A stretch of 64,000 bases of DNA, taken from Bremia lactucae. Taxonomy: Eukaryota > Oomycota > Peronosporomycetes > Peronosporales > Peronosporaceae. The stretch's first letter is position 1. The number at the start of each line of letters is the position of its first letter. This document shows positions 10,200-21,904 of this stretch, one piece after another. The notes beneath the pieces are model-generated. The model did not search any database. It was not told the origin of the DNA and was given only the letters and a program-made list of their open reading frames with translations. The stretch lies in contig NC_090624.1 in NCBI RefSeq assembly GCF_004359215.1, forward strand, positions 2,674,251 to 2,738,250, written 5' to 3'. Both the position numbers and the translations under genes were made by a program.

Positions 10200-10860
10200 A
10201 CCTCTAGATGGTGAGAATAAACAGGCCTTGGGCCGATTTGGTTCGAGCCTGGCTTGTAAGTCCCTCAAGCGATTGCGAAGGGCTTTGATAAGCCATGGTC
10301 AATTTTTAATTGACTCAGGAAGGTCTTGCAATTATGTTCGACTTTTTCTTTTGAGGGAAATCAACCATACGTAAAGGCGCTTAATAATGCATGAAGGTGA
10401 TATAATCACTGTTCGCTTAGCGACCGGTCTCGTGTCACTGTTCCCAATGTTTTATTGAACTTAGGTATAAAGTTTCTGGACTTTGATAGTGTCCAACGCT
10501 GTCTCGCCCTTGATTTGAATTCGAGATATAATCTCATCCTTGGTATGGCCTGGCTTGAACGCCATGAGCCATGGATCGATCGGAGGTCTAAGACCTTAGG
10601 CAACTCACGCAATTTTCCTAGCAAAGTTTTGGGGAGTCATGAACCCAACTTTGCTAGGCAACAAAAACGCTATCGGCGCGGATCATTGGCTGAGTCTGTC
10701 AGTATTTTAGACATTGTAATGTATGAGTTAATATACTCCAATGTTGTAAGCAAAAAATTGAGCTCGGCTCAGAAAAAGGGGTGGGACGGCACGTACTCCG
10801 TCGAGTCACTGAATGCTGAAACATTTGAAGGCCTAAGGCCGAGTCATCAAGTGTAAATAT
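10200..10860 (+). pseudogene. pol: Gypsy protease and PR-RT linker
   Basis: A retropepsin-like segment contains FLIDSGRSCNYV near 10,305, in which Ala of the usual DSGA active-site motif has become Arg. A second frame (10,455-10,856) encodes IKFLDFDSVQRCLALDLNSR, then YNLILGMAWLERHEPWID. This ILGMxWL block is the C-terminal hallmark of Ty3/Gypsy proteases. Frameshifts near 10,370 and 10,440 separate the pieces, so it is inactive. Confidence 0.7.
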
Positions 10861-11131
10861 CCCTGATATACGTTGAGTGGCACGTATAAGTCCACCGAGT
10901 GTGGTCGGCCGATGTGGCACCATACTGAGTTGTCAATAGTGATAATTGGCTGTCGCCAGGGCATTTCGGGTTAAATTCTTCTAATGGTAAACGGCCGCCG
11001 GGCAAGGAAGTTGAGTCGCCTAACTCCTTGTTACATGTCGAATTAGACACCAGCTACAATTTAGAACCAATACATGCTAAAAATTTTTGGGAATGTGAAT
11101 GTCTCGGCCTCTAAGAGGCGTATTGTCTTAA

Positions 11132-12370
11132 CTCCAAGACATGAAAGACGCGTAGCGTCTATTACTAACAAAGCGATACGAGCGCGCAATCACATGCGCT
11201 TGTAAATGGTGTGACCGGTGACATCGAGGGAGACTTTAGCCTTGTGGCAATTCCTTATTCCTTCGTTACATGCTCTTTTAAAGCTAGACAACATGGCAGC
11301 AGAGCCTTAAAGGCTGGTAGCTTATCTGAGATGGTGGTCGTTCGACCAATGATTGAGTTAACTCATCGTCACTTCTAGACGAAGCTGTCCTTGAGGACAC
11401 AAAAGCTTTGGCTAGTGCGCGAAGCGGATCATCGATCCTTAAAGATTCGATGGATGTATTTTTTCTTGATTAAGGAATTCCAAGAGGTGGTATGTACCAA
11501 TCCATCATCTATTTGACCTACGGATAGAGGTGTCCGTTATGAAATCGACTTCGTTCCTGGAACCAAACACTACGTCACACGAAAGTGACCTTTATCAAAG
11601 GAACAGTGTGACGTTGTTGACGATTTCTTCCGGGTTAAGCACGACGCTCGAATGGTACGAGAAAGAAAACCTCCTTATTCGACACCGACATTTTGTGTCA
11701 AAAAGGCAGATGGAAAATGGCGCATTGTACATGGTATAATAAGCGTAATGCTGCCACTATACCAGCACAAACCCTCATTCCTAGAAAGCATGTTATTTAG
11801 ACCAATTTGGTGGGATATACAATGTACAATGCACTTGACTTAGTCGAATGGTTATTACTAACTGCTCATGCGAGCTAGCGATATCCCGCTAACAGCGATT
11901 GGCACCCCGCGTGGTATGCTATGGAAGTGGTTATTTATACCACAAGGGCTTTCCAACGCTTCGTAAACATTTAATTGCTTCGTGATGCAACTGTTTCGCC
12001 CTCATCGAGGTTATGCGCAGGCTTAATTGATGACATTTTTTGTCCATCGTCGTGCGGAGTAGGGTCGGTCGGATGTGGAAACCACTTAGACCATTTGCGA
12101 GCAGTGCTCGAGTGTATGCGCACAAATAAATTGTATGCTAATGCATCTAAATCCATTTTTGGCGCAGAATTTTTTATTCTTAGGGTGCTTTATTGGGAGC
12201 GAGGCCTTAGAGTGGATCCCGCTAAGGTAAAAGCCCTAGTATATTGGCCGGCTCCTAAAACCCAGAAGGATTTGTGCAAGTGGTTGAGTCTCGCCATCAT
12301 TTACACAAACATAGCGAAAATTAGCTGACATGGCTAGGCCATTATTTAATCTCTTTAAAAGGATACGGAT
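11132..12370 (+). pseudogene. pol: Gypsy reverse transcriptase, plus strand (unit A, native order)
   Basis: The linker and RT are contiguous in this unit. The order is DEAVLEDTKA, the TDRGVRYEIDFVPGTKY block near 11,525-11,575, RERKPPYSTPTFCVKKADGK near 11,655, SDIPLTAIGTPRGMLWKWL near 11,880-11,935, the catalytic IDDIF near 12,027, and thumb residues near 12,190-12,320. Several stops and frameshifts are present, so it cannot make a working enzyme. RNase H appears only as a short stub near 12,380 before sequence of the opposite-strand element begins. Bases 11,132-11,875 of this block are inverted in unit B. Confidence 0.75.
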
Positions 12371-12639
12371 TGGTGCTGGATTAGCATAGAGCATAGCGTC
12401 ATCTAATTGATTTATTTTTAATTGCCATCGGCCTTGCGCTTGGCCTCGCGCTTGCGTAGGCGCCGCGCCTGAGCATTCAATTCTACATCGTCATGGGCAA
12501 TATTAGCCTAAAAAGTGTGCGCAAGTTGCAGTTGATCAACTGGCGAACGAAAGGACACATCAGTCCGTTCAAAACGAGCTGGTGACAGCTCGTCGAATGC
12601 TTTCATCCGAGCATATGAGTTCCGTCTAATAGAGCGAAA

Positions 12640-13893
12640 CCCATGGATCTAAGCTCCTCGAGGAAGGGTAAGATAATTCTCCAAATGACCTTCTGTTAAA
12701 GAGAAATGGGTCTCGTCATACTGCAACACGAGACCAGGTACGTCCATGATCAGTTGAGAACGAGGTTCCCAACTATTATGCGAGTGTGGATATCCTTGCC
12801 AACGAACGAGGTGACTCGTTCAGTCCTTCCACCTCACGGTGATTCGAGATGCGTCCAACTGGAAAACGTTTTTCACCACATGAATCCTTGAATGTTTGTG
12901 AGGGAGGAGGAAAATTGATTTCGCTTCGTTCGCCGACCCCGCGTCAATATCGTGACTTGAATTACATCTTCCATCGTTTAAGGGAGGAGATTGATCACAA
13001 ACGATCCCGTCGGCTCGAGTTAGCGGTATGACCAAATGGAAAATTGTGCGCAAGTTGCGACTGATCAACTGGCAAAAGAGAGGACGTATCAGTCCCTTCA
13101 AAACGAGCTGGTGACAGCTCGCCAAACGATATCTTTCTTGGAGGGTGCAACTAGTGGATCGTCAGGTTCAAGAGAACCAGACTCTGTCCCGAGACTATCA
13201 TTTTTTGGCTCGGAACCATTGGGCTTTGGCAGATGCCTTAAACTGTTCCGGGTAATTCAAAACCAGAAGAAGTCTAGTACTGATGGTACGGGCTGAGATG
13301 CCCGACATAAAATGTAGTATGCGTACTCATCCTTCAAAGCAGCTCGATCGTTTACGCACTGCATTGGCGATATAGTATACAAAACAGGCCGATATACATG
13401 GCTAATAACTTATTCCTGCCCACATCCGTCTCTTACATGTTTTGGTAGGTTCACGTTAGTAAATAGGACTAAATCATTAACATTAAATGAGAAAACATCT
13501 GTTTTTCCTTTTGTCAGAGTTTCGTTTCTGTCGATCCTCTGCATCATCGAAGAAATCCTGTACGAAACGGGTCACTGATTCTCTAGCTAGCACGACGTTT
13601 CCTGCTGACTCTGTTTTGTTTTTGTCTTCAGTGCGACAGGTGTGAACTGCGGAGATATCTTTTTCTAATTAGTAAGTGCATTTATTGTTGTGCATACTGA
13701 GTCTTTCAGCATCATTGTTAAAGTCAGTCATATCATTATCGTTCAATGTTGATCAAATTTACAGTAGTATCCTTCGCATTGACCTTAGGATCAAGGCGTG
13801 ATAAACAAGAGCAAGATTGTTCTTTGCTCGAGCGAGCCCTCCCCTTAAACAAAAGTTACTCTTAAACTAGGTGGGTATGCGCTGATGGCGTAA
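12640..13893 (-). pseudogene. pol: Gypsy integrase tail and chromodomain, minus strand (left inverted-repeat arm, unit A)
   Basis: Read from 13,893 downward. The end of the integrase core (LRHQRIPT-type) comes first, then the integrase C-terminal module, then a proline-rich linker. A chromodomain follows at about 12,860-12,702: HLVRWQGYPHSHNSWEPRS, then QLIMDVPGLVLQYDETH. This is the best-preserved chromodomain of the set in unit A. In Gypsy chromoviruses this domain targets integration to marked chromatin. The module is joined directly to RNase H at 13,894, so most of RNase H and the integrase catalytic core have been deleted. A displaced second copy of the linker lies at 12,540-12,640. Confidence 0.7.
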
Positions 13894-15320
13894 GTGCGGT
13901 CTATATCCTACGAGATAGACCCTAACTTAAGCCAGCGCAAATCTGATGGCAGCGAGTTTCTTGTCATGCACTGAATAGTCTGTGTCATATTGCATTTACG
14001 AAAAGCCGATTGCAACATCGCTGGCGTCACAGATTACAGAAAATGGTCTATCTTAATCCACAATCGCCAGAATTGGCGATTGCATCAAACTTTGCTTGAT
14101 ACCCTCAAATGAACGCTAGCAATTAGCGTTCCATGACCGCTTTACATTATTCTTCAACAAAGAAGAAAGATGTACTGTCATTTCGGCATAATTGCAGGAG
14201 TAATTGTGCAGATATTTGCAAAGCCAGGAAACTTTCGAAATTCGTTAACATCGACTGTCGTGGGCCAGTCGGTGATTGCCTTGATCTTTCCGGATCAGGG
14301 CGTACACTGTGTTTACCCACGATGCACGCGAGAAGTTGAAATACGCATGCAGCAAATATTTTCTTTTTGAGATCTGCACACAACTTGTGATTACGCATAA
14401 GTGTAAGAGCCTTTCAGGAGTGGGTACGGTGTACTTCAATGTCCGATTTTCCGATCATGGCTATGCTATTAACAAAGACGTCAATAAATAACTAGGTTTG
14501 AAATTCCGCACCGATCCTAGCAGATTAGTTACGCATCTGTTAGATGTCGCAGGGCATTACTAAGTCCCTGTGGCATGACTAGCCACTCCCTTAGCAATCT
14601 ACTTGGGGTGCTTACCGCTGCAAATGGGATATCCTGTACACGCATAAGGATATGATAGAATCCATCCATCTGATCCATTGACGAAAGGATAGTATTATTT
14701 GACATACCATCAATGATTACGTCTTTTCGTGGTATCGGCGTTGGAGCCGGTACCGTTGCAGCATTCAATTTATTGAACGTATGCACAATCCGCCACCCTA
14801 CTGTTGCTTTACGCACACAAAAAGTCGGAGAGATATGTGACGAGGTTGAATCTCTCACATGAGCTACTGCTAAGCGATCGGCAAAGAATTTGATGATCGC
14901 AAATTCTTGTTCACGAAGCAATGTCCACACAGTGTTTCGAACCTGGTTTAGGTCGATTTCGTGTCGAGTGCCCTTATCCCCCTAGACAACTCACAAGATA
15001 GGATTTAGGAAAGACATCCTTAACTTCGATCAAATCCTTAAATAGAAGATTTGTCTTCAAAGACTTCCAGGATTGGGACGTAAACGTTCAATCTAAGTCT
15101 TCTCGTCGAGGACATTCTCGTCCATCGATGAGCTGCTGAGAACCCGTTCGCTCCCAGGAAATACTATTACCGATCGGTCATGTACTTGTAATCTGTGACA
15201 AGTACGTATATCTGCTTGACTTTGCCACTTCGCAGTTCACGTAAGAACCGCTTCAGTTATAGCGCTGGCAATTAAGATATCTCCGAGGTTAAATTCGGAG
15301 AGCTATCCGGTCAAATGTAT
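13894..15320 (-). pseudogene. pol: Gypsy RT and RNase H N-terminus, minus strand, unit A
   Basis: On the minus strand the linker (VLSSSSMDENVLDEKT) leads to DKGTRHEIDL near 14,980. An open stretch of about 133 codons (14,930-14,529) then carries STSSHISPTFCVRKATVGWR, NKLNAATVPAPTPIPRKDVI, DGFYHILMRVQDIPFAAV and LVMPQGLSNA. Frameshifted thumb pieces include NYAEMTVHLSSLLKN near 14,160. RNase H starts with SFEGIKQSLMQSPILAI and continues to HDKKLAAIRFALA near 13,960. Stops in the palm C-terminus exclude activity. It lies head-to-head with the plus-strand protease at 15.6 kb. Confidence 0.75.
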
Positions 15321-15579
15321 AAGCGCCTACACTTGATCCGTTGCTTACTAAAACATTCATTGTCTCACTTTCCTCTTTGGAACTTAATATAAAGGAACCT
15401 GGCAACCTTTGACCAGAGATTTCTTACGACTTGTTCCTGCAGATTCTTGAGAACTTGTTCCTTCAAGTATCATTTAAGGAATATCGTTCCCGTTTGCCTC
15501 TAGCTGTGGTCAGCAACTTTGAACAGATTCATTAACAAATGCAACAATTAATCGTTTAAAAAGTCGATTTTTCACCTTG

Positions 15580-16583
15580 TCGCCAACTTCAGGTCACCTA
15601 AAACCCCGTAAGCGACGAATGCGCAATCACAGCGAGATCCTCCACGATCGACGCTCTAGTGGCACTGTCTCTTATAAACAGGCGTTTCAAGCTCTCTTAA
15701 TTTTCTTTTGTAGCAAACATCCTTGTGTCATACCACTTAACTTATTCGAGTGGTCGAGCATCGACGCTGCCTGTGGTAGTCTCATCACCTTGAAAATAAA
15801 AAGTGTCAAATAAGTTGCCACTCAAGTCTCTAATTGATTATGGGGCGTCGGATAATTTTATTCGGCACCAATCGCTACAAGATCGCAGGCTCATAATTAT
15901 TAAGCGCGATATTCTTATAACGAGGATGACAGTGCGCCTAGCAACAGGCGCATCTGTAACAGTAATGAAGCGTGTAGTTGGTATCCAATACAGGTTAAAG
16001 GGTAAACAGTACGATGGTGATTTCATCGTACTGAATTTGGTGACAAATTTGACGTCATCCTAGAATTAATATGGCTTAAAAAGAAAGAGCCATTCATAAG
16101 CTGGCAGCATCAAACCATGACGATGCCTGTCTCTTATCTACCAAATGTCAAACAGATAAACATCTTGGAGCATCCACAAGCGTGTGGAAGTAAGAGGACA
16201 ATGACAAGTAGTCATGCGTCCAAATGTCCTGCACAGAGCCGAGAGCCTGTGGCAGTAGACGGCGAGCTGACAGAAAGTCACGCGTCGCATAAACCGGCAC
16301 AGTGCCAAGAGCCTGGTGCGGTTGGAAGGGGTGCTTTAGCCAGGTGTGCAACGGCACCCGCTTCCCAAAAAAAGGTTGTGGTAACTCGAAGAAAGAGTAC
16401 CCGACAGATTAGGACGATCAAAGGCACGTCTAAACGAGTGACCTTTGGATCAGTCTCTAATAAAGAGGACGGGCCTTCGAACGAGGTGTTCGAGGCCGTC
16501 AAAGTCAAAATTGCGGAGGCATCCTCAGTTGAGGTGCTACGGCAAGTCTTTAAATCTGCCGAGGAGATAGTAAATCTCCCGGA
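15580..16583 (+). pseudogene. pol: Gypsy protease and PR-RT linker, plus strand, unit A
   Basis: The retropepsin segment at 15,803-16,063 reads LIDYGASDNFIRHQSLQD, then VRLATGASVTV. Tyr replaces the Ser/Thr of the DSGA/DTGA active-site triad, so catalysis is doubtful even where the frame is open. After a frameshift the ILELIWL and ISWQHQT block follows. A 163-codon frame (16,117-16,608) encodes a Ser/Ala-rich linker ending in EVLRQVFKSAEEIVNLP, which normally runs into the MSWDLFL segment of RT. Here that segment lies in the inverted stretch to the right. Confidence 0.7.
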
Positions 16584-17141
16584 CCCAAGATTTGGCACGT
16601 CCAGCTAAGTTGGACATGCCAAATATCGCTTTTGACGCATCATCACGTATACGGCGAGTTTCTATAGCGTCGTCTAATTCGATGAATCTTCATAAAAAGG
16701 AGTCGTCTTCGACTAAGCACACAAAAGGTCGGGCTGCAGTGAGGCGATTTGCTCTCACGCACATGTCCCGCATTGGCTCGCTTGTTGAAGAACACATCGA
16801 TATAATCGACTTACTCTTTAGGCAGCGGACATTGCCTGGTCACACAATACGTGGTGCCAGGTTCGAGGTCTATCTCGAGCCCGATGCCCCTATCTGCTGG
16901 TAGGCGGCTCGGCACTTCTTCTGGGAACACATCGCGATGTTTGCACAGAACCTCAAAGACGGAATATCTCTCAAGGCATCCCAGCCTTGAGCAGCGAGCC
17001 GCTTCTTTTTGTCCGTTTCTAGGACGCTCTCGTCCATTGTGGATGACGAGCAACAGTCCACCAAGTTCTCTCCTGTAACTGGTGCGACTATTTTGTGGAT
17101 CTCTTTTTTTTAATTCGGCAAGGAACAGATCCCACGACATC
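16584..17141 (-). pseudogene. Inverted Gypsy segment: RT N-terminus plus Gag N-terminus, unit A
   Basis: The minus strand from 17,141 reads MSWDLFLAELKKRDPQNS, HRDVFPEEVPSRLPADRG, LEIDLEPGTTYC and GHVRE. It then passes into the Gag start (SRRRLP-like, LDVPNLG). The identical order is on the plus strand in unit B (about 43,650-44,030), where it runs on smoothly into further Gag. The segment has therefore flipped in unit A. The junctions are clean: CCCGGA|CCCAAGATTTGG on the left and CGACATC|CTTGGGG on the right. Confidence 0.75.
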
Positions 17142-18710
17142 CTTGGGGCTCATGCTTCAAAACCCATAAGTCTTTGGGTTTGTATGAGGTCCTTAAGACC
17201 CACTCAGACAACCATTTGAGCCATCACGTGCCGAATTTAGGGCTCGAGTCGACCTCCTGGATTTGAAGCAAGGCAAGCGTGACCTTCACGCTTATACCCA
17301 GCATTTACCTAAGAAATCTATCCCAACAATCCTTAAAGGGATTGTCGAACTTGTGTCGACCCTTAACAGATCGAACAGGTCGATCTACAACTCGCAATGG
17401 CTTATAAGTGGCCATCGTGGACGTGAGAAGACCTATCTCACGATAAGTCGCGACATCTACTGGGCATGCCAGTATGAGTCCGTCCGCAAGTAAATACGTG
17501 CTTGATAAGTTTTTAAATGGGTGAAGCTTAGTGCTCCACCCGTGCTCCGTTACAACCACTGCCTGTTCCGGCAGAGTGTTGGCATACCTTATCTGCGGAC
17601 TTCGTCTTCAGATTTCCAGACGTTGATACCAAGAATATTGGTTCTTGTATTTGTTGAACGTTTCAGCCAAATAAATCATTTTGCTGCAGTCCCGGAGTCG
17701 ATCATAGTTAAAAGCTGTGCTCGTGTCTTTGTTGACACGATATTTTGACTCCATGGGTTACCCCGTGAACTGATTTCAGATCGAAACCCCAGATTCACAG
17801 CAGAGGTTTAGCATTCTGTGTTTAAATCACTTGGAACACAGTTGAAGGTGTCGACTTCTGACCATCATGAAGCAGATGGTCAGACAGAATGTGCAAATCG
17901 CATCCTCAAAGAGATAATTCGCTGATACGTTTACTCTTTTACGAGTTGGAGCGAGTTCTTGCCGATGGTAGAATTTGCCATCAATAATTCAGTGCATGCT
18001 TCTACGAAGCGAAAACCGTATTTCGTGAACGGCTTACGCCATCAGCGCATACCCACCTAGTTTGAAAGTAACTCTTGTGTAAGGGGAGGGCTCGCTCGAG
18101 CAAAGAACAATCTTGCTCTTGTTCATCACGCATTGATCCTAAGGTCAATGCGAAAGATACCACTGTAAATTTGATCAACATTGAACAAAAATGCTATTAC
18201 TGACTTTGATAACGATGCTGAAAGACTTAGTATCGCACAACAATAAATGCACTTACTAATTAGAAAAACGATATCTCCGCAGTTTGCACCTGTCGCACTG
18301 AAGGCAAAAACAAAACAGAGTCAGCAGGAAACGTCGTGCTAGCTAGAGAAGCAGTGGCCCGTTTCGCACAGAATTTCTTCGACGATGCAGAGGATCGACA
18401 GAAACGAAACTCTGACAAGGAAAAGGAAAAGCAGATACTTTTTCATTTAATGTTCATGGTTTAGTCCTATTTCCAAAGGTGAACCTGCCAAAGCATGAAA
18501 GAGACGGATGTGGGCAGGAATAAGTTATTAGCCATGAATATTGGCCTGTTTTGTGTACAATATCGCCAATGCAGTGCGTAAACGATCGAGCTGCTTTGAA
18601 GGATGCATACGCATACTACATTTTATGTCGGGCATCTCCGCCCGTACCATCAATACAGGCTTCTTCTGGTTTTGAATTACCCAGAACAGTTTAAGGCATC
18701 AGCCAAAGCT
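17142..18710 (+). pseudogene. pol: Gypsy Gag remainder fused to integrase, plus strand, unit A
   Basis: The segment starts with Gag (LDLKQGKRDLHAYTQHLPKK at 17,251-17,310). It then passes without RT into the integrase zinc-binding part (GHRGREKTYLTISRDIYW near 17,410-17,462) and the core (frameshifted VFVERFSQI, PESII, CARVFVDTIF; then FLPMVEFAINNSVHASTKRK near 17,955-18,015). The integrase C-terminal module (NLPKH, TFYVGHLRPYHQY) extends to about 18,660. Integrase would insert element DNA into the genome. Numerous stops show that it is dead. The Gag-to-integrase fusion is present in both A and B and so predates the duplication. Confidence 0.7.
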
Positions 18711-18959
18711 CGATGGTTCCGAGCCAAAAAATGATAGTCTTGGGACAGAGTCTGGTTCTCTTGAACCTGACGATCCACTCGTTGCACCCTTTAAGAAAGA
18801 TATCTTTTGACGAGCTGTCACCAGCTCGTTTTGAAGGGAGTGATACGTTCGCTCGTTTGCCAGTTGATTGGTCGCAACTTGCACACAATTTTCCATTTGG
18901 TCATACCGCTAACTCGAGCCGACGGGATCGTTTGTGATCAATCTCCTCCCTTAAATGAT

Positions 18960-19240
18960 GGATGGTGTAATTCAAGTCACGATATTGACGCGGGTTCGGC
19001 GAACGAAGTGAAATCAATTTTCCTCCTCCCTCACAACCATTGAAGAATTCAAGTGATAAAAAGCGTTTCTAGTTGAACGCATCTCGAATCACCGTGTTGT
19101 GGAAGGACTGAACGAGTCACCTCGTTCGTTGGCAAGGATATCCACACTCACGTAATAGTTGGGAACCTCGTTCTTAACTGATCTTGTACGTACCGGGTCT
19201 CGTCTTGCTGTACGACGAGACCCATTCTCCTCAACAGAAG
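18960..19240 (+). pseudogene. pol: Chromodomain, plus strand (right inverted-repeat arm, unit A)
   Basis: Two frames together give the fold core: VERISNHRVVEGLNE at 19,072, then HLVRWQGYPHSRNSWEPRS (about 19,115-19,176) and LILYVPGLVLLYDETHS to about 19,225. A proline-rich stretch (FPPPSQPL) precedes it at 19,018. One frameshift and a TAA after WEPRS break it. Confidence 0.7.
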
Positions 19241-20180
19241 GTCCTTCGGAGAACGAGCGCTTCCCGCGCTCGTATAAGGGTTTGAGGTCCAGGATTACTT
19301 CCAGAGTAATGTTATCGTTAACGTTAACGTGAGCCAACGGGAGAGGGACCACGAAACGGAGCGGTTTGCTCCCGAAAACAAGCCTTGGTTGCCCTCAAAG
19401 GGCAACTAAACTCGTTGGTCTGGTATGGCCAACGACCGACTCATCCAGGTTTCACAAGCTTGGAGAGGACGAAACGGAATTTTTCATCGATGCCTTTTTC
19501 CGGCATCGGTAGTCACATAGATGCCGGCAAAGGATGTCACTCCTTTGTTTCAAGCTTGTGAAGCACGTGCAAAGCATAGAACGCTAGGCCTGGCTCGACA
19601 ACCTTGATGCTTTATGCGACCAGTTCAAAAAAAGGACGTAGTTGGCGCATGCGACAACCTGCACCATTATCGAGAGAGGCAGGGTTACCTTGCATCTAGT
19701 GTGTAGGCGCATGCCAATGCTGTTTAAGGCTGCAGGTCATGCCCCCAAGGAGGCATACTCATTTAAGGATCCTCATTGGTGAACGCTCATCTTTCACGAG
19801 ATGCGCCCCGTCCCTGTTTATGCATACTAGCACCACCAGCAGCAAGCTTACGAAATATCCTTTACGATCACTTCGCTCCTAGTGATGCATACTGACATCA
19901 CCAGAGTTATCGTCGTCGATGGAGTCATCACGAGATGACTTTGCGCCCAAAAGGTATGACGAAGTGTCCAACAACATCTTCATCACCTCTTTGGTTGTCA
20001 CGTTAGAACCTGTAGACTTAACGGCTGTGGCCCCGGTTGACCCGGAGGCCTTGACAGTTGCCACCGAGTCGGGCGATGAAGCCGACACGGCCCAGTCACC
20101 TACAATGGTAGTAGCAGGTGTCGCCTGCCCTTGCCTGACCTCCTTAAAAGGATGGAGAATGAGTTTGGTCAAAGAAACAA
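19241..20180. other. Post-pol region with overlapping acidic ORFs, unit A
   Basis: This region is conserved in all three units (46,110-47,050; 54,480-55,430). Both strands stay open for about 100 codons around 19,880-20,240. The plus strand gives an Ala/Val/Thr-rich acidic product and the minus strand an Asp/Ser-rich one (SSRDDSIDDDNSGDVSMHH). I cannot decide which strand, if either, was coding. By position it is Gypsy 3' flank or the gag start of a neighbouring element. Confidence 0.35.
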
Positions 20181-20690
20181 GTAGATGCTTAGATGCCCAA
20201 TCAATGGTGCACCAGGGTGCTCATGAGGTATCTTTAACTTGAGATTCGCTCATGAGGGGCATAGATTCTGAACGGACCACACGATGCCATAACATACCAT
20301 CGCTGCAGCTAAAGCGCCTTAGCTTAGCCTTCAGATGAGACGGGAGGGAGACCTATCGTCCACCGTAGGGATCTAACAGCAGGCAACATATTCGTCCCGA
20401 CTGTAGCTTTCTTTGGTTTCGGAGGCCATTGAGTTCGTCACGAGGTGGGTCTTCATGGCTACAAATGTTGACGACTCAACTTGTACCTTAGACCGAGACA
20501 CACTGTCCTGGTGTCTTGCCTCAAAGTCTGGTCTACGCGATAGCGCTTTAGCCAAGACATTCGACTTACCCGGCTTGTACCGACTTTTAATTTACTTAGA
20601 ATGAATGTAAGCCATCTTACCATGCTAGACGAGAGGTGGGGTGAGTTTATTGCGATCCACAGTGATCCGTGATCCCTATGAATCACAATT
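20180..20690 (-). pseudogene. pol: Gypsy RNase H C-terminus and integrase start, minus strand, unit A
   Basis: The minus strand encodes INSPHLSSSMVRWLTF and, in another frame, ADALSRRP-type residues (LAKALSRRPDFEARHQDSVS), the C-terminal signature of Gypsy RNase H. After a gap of degenerate sequence come the residues before the integrase zinc finger (IPHEHPGAPLIGHLS near 20,190). The coding then ends abruptly. A plus-strand integrase fragment lies back to back with it at 20.8 kb. Confidence 0.65.
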
Positions 20691-20759
20691 AGTTCGGTGC
20701 CCCAAATTGGCGCACTTGAAACTTAATTAGAGCATATTTTACTGATAGTAGCTCCTTGG

Positions 20760-21675
20760 TATGCACAGTGTTAGTCAGTTATGCGGCTTCTAAAAGACGG
20801 ACTGATAAGAAATGTTACGGTCGACGCCGTCGTTATCCTTATGCAGGAGTGCGCTGCGGATTGCAAAACTGGTTGCATCGCAGACGACGCTTAAAGGTCT
20901 TATCTGCGTCTGGCTACGCCAAGACCGGTGCCTCAACAAGATAATAGTTCACAGATGTGAATGGGCCGTGAAAATACATTCTTACGAGTTTCAGAGGAAT
21001 TCTAGCGGCCACACTTATACCGATATTTGGCCAACTTTATTCACCTCTGCGAACTGTGTTATCGCATAAAGCCTGCAACATCATATAACTATAAACAGGT
21101 TATCATTCCATCCACCAGTGCGCCATTGCAGGTGCTGCCGCGCCACTATGTAGCACTTCGATCTCAGACAAGGAGACAACTCTATCATTCCTGCATCATG
21201 TGTACCGTCTTCACGGGTGCTCGAGTCCATAATATCAGACGGGGATCCACGTTATACGTCAGCGTTTTGGCGCTATGTGTTTAAGCTGCTGGGTACATGT
21301 CTACAATCGATCACCCTTAGACTGATGGCCAAATGGAACGTGCCAATCGTGTTGTGGCGGATGTATTGCGCACAATAGCGGCTCCCAAAGAATGGAGCAA
21401 GCAATTGCCGTTCGTGAAGTTTGGTATACGAAACATGTCAGTGTCCACGCCGAGACACCTTTTTATATAAACGTAGTGCGTCATACTCACAGGCCAGTCT
21501 CGTTTGTGCGTAGCCCGAGTCTTAGTGGGGCACGATTGGGATCGAGAAACACGACCAAGTGCTTTTCCCTGACCCTTCCATGAACGTTTGGTGCAATACT
21601 ATTATGTGCATCTAGAGCAGCGCTCTTTAGGAGCGATGCACTGGTTCCATCGGAATAAAGCATTCGGATGGATGT
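20760..21675 (+). pseudogene. pol: Gypsy integrase fragment, plus strand, unit A
   Basis: The zinc-binding region is degenerate: TFLRVSEEF near 20,975 and ANFIHLCELCYRIKPATSYN in the ORF starting at 21,027. The core C-terminal half reads DGDPRYTSAFWRYVFKLLGT (about 21,240-21,297), TDGQMERANRVVADVLRTIA (about 21,318-21,380) and KEWSKQLPFVKFGIRN. The catalytic glutamate of the MER/TER motif is kept. The first Asp region has been lost to frameshifts. Copies lie at about 47,640-48,540 and 56,000-56,880. Confidence 0.7.
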
Positions 21676-21882
21676 ATATCTATTTATGGATAAATTTCTG
21701 AACATAACCATATAAAGTAATATTCTCCAAATATTATCTACCTTTTAGATAATATATTAATTAACAACCTTTAAGTGTTAATTTCATGTAACAATTCACC
21801 CCGTTACATAACTTTCCTTAAACGACAATCACTCTGACTGTCATTGGATCGGCTTTCTGACGTTGGCATACCACTGACCGCA
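21676..21882. other. Unit A-specific insertion of about 207 bp
   Basis: Units B and C run directly from GGATGGATG into the GCATCAGTGGTATGCC region (48,540; 56,880). Unit A has about 207 extra bases that are AT-rich and include TGTAACAATTCACCCCGTTACA-like ends (imperfect inverted repeat near 21,790-21,812). Its last 22 bases are an inverted copy of the flanking sequence. Confidence 0.6.
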
Positions 21883-21904
21883 TCAGTGGTATGCCAACGT
21901 CAGA
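21856..21904. repeat. Perfect 22-bp hairpin, 5-base loop
   Basis: Arm 21,856-21,877 is the exact reverse complement of arm 21,883-21,904. The loop is CCGCA. The right arm is resident sequence shared with units B and C. The left arm is part of the unit A insertion. Confidence 0.85.

Larger units (their letters stand above)
12640..19240. repeat. Long inverted repeat, arms about 1.2 kb, unit A
   Basis: The integrase-tail/chromodomain module occurs on the minus strand at 12,640-13,893 and on the plus strand at 18,030-19,240, separated by about 4.1 kb. The arms are recognisably homologous but carry many substitutions. They arise because two same-family elements lie head to head. Confidence 0.75.

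Noticed and set aside
12849..13300. Coiled-coil-like plus-strand ORFs (REEIDHKRSRRLELAV, QLAKERTYQSLQNELVTARQ) as a Gag N-terminus
   Set aside because: The minus strand of the same stretch encodes the integrase tail, proline linker and chromodomain in order, so these are antisense shadows. The same holds at 18,700-18,900, 39,794-40,253 and 45,503-45,962.
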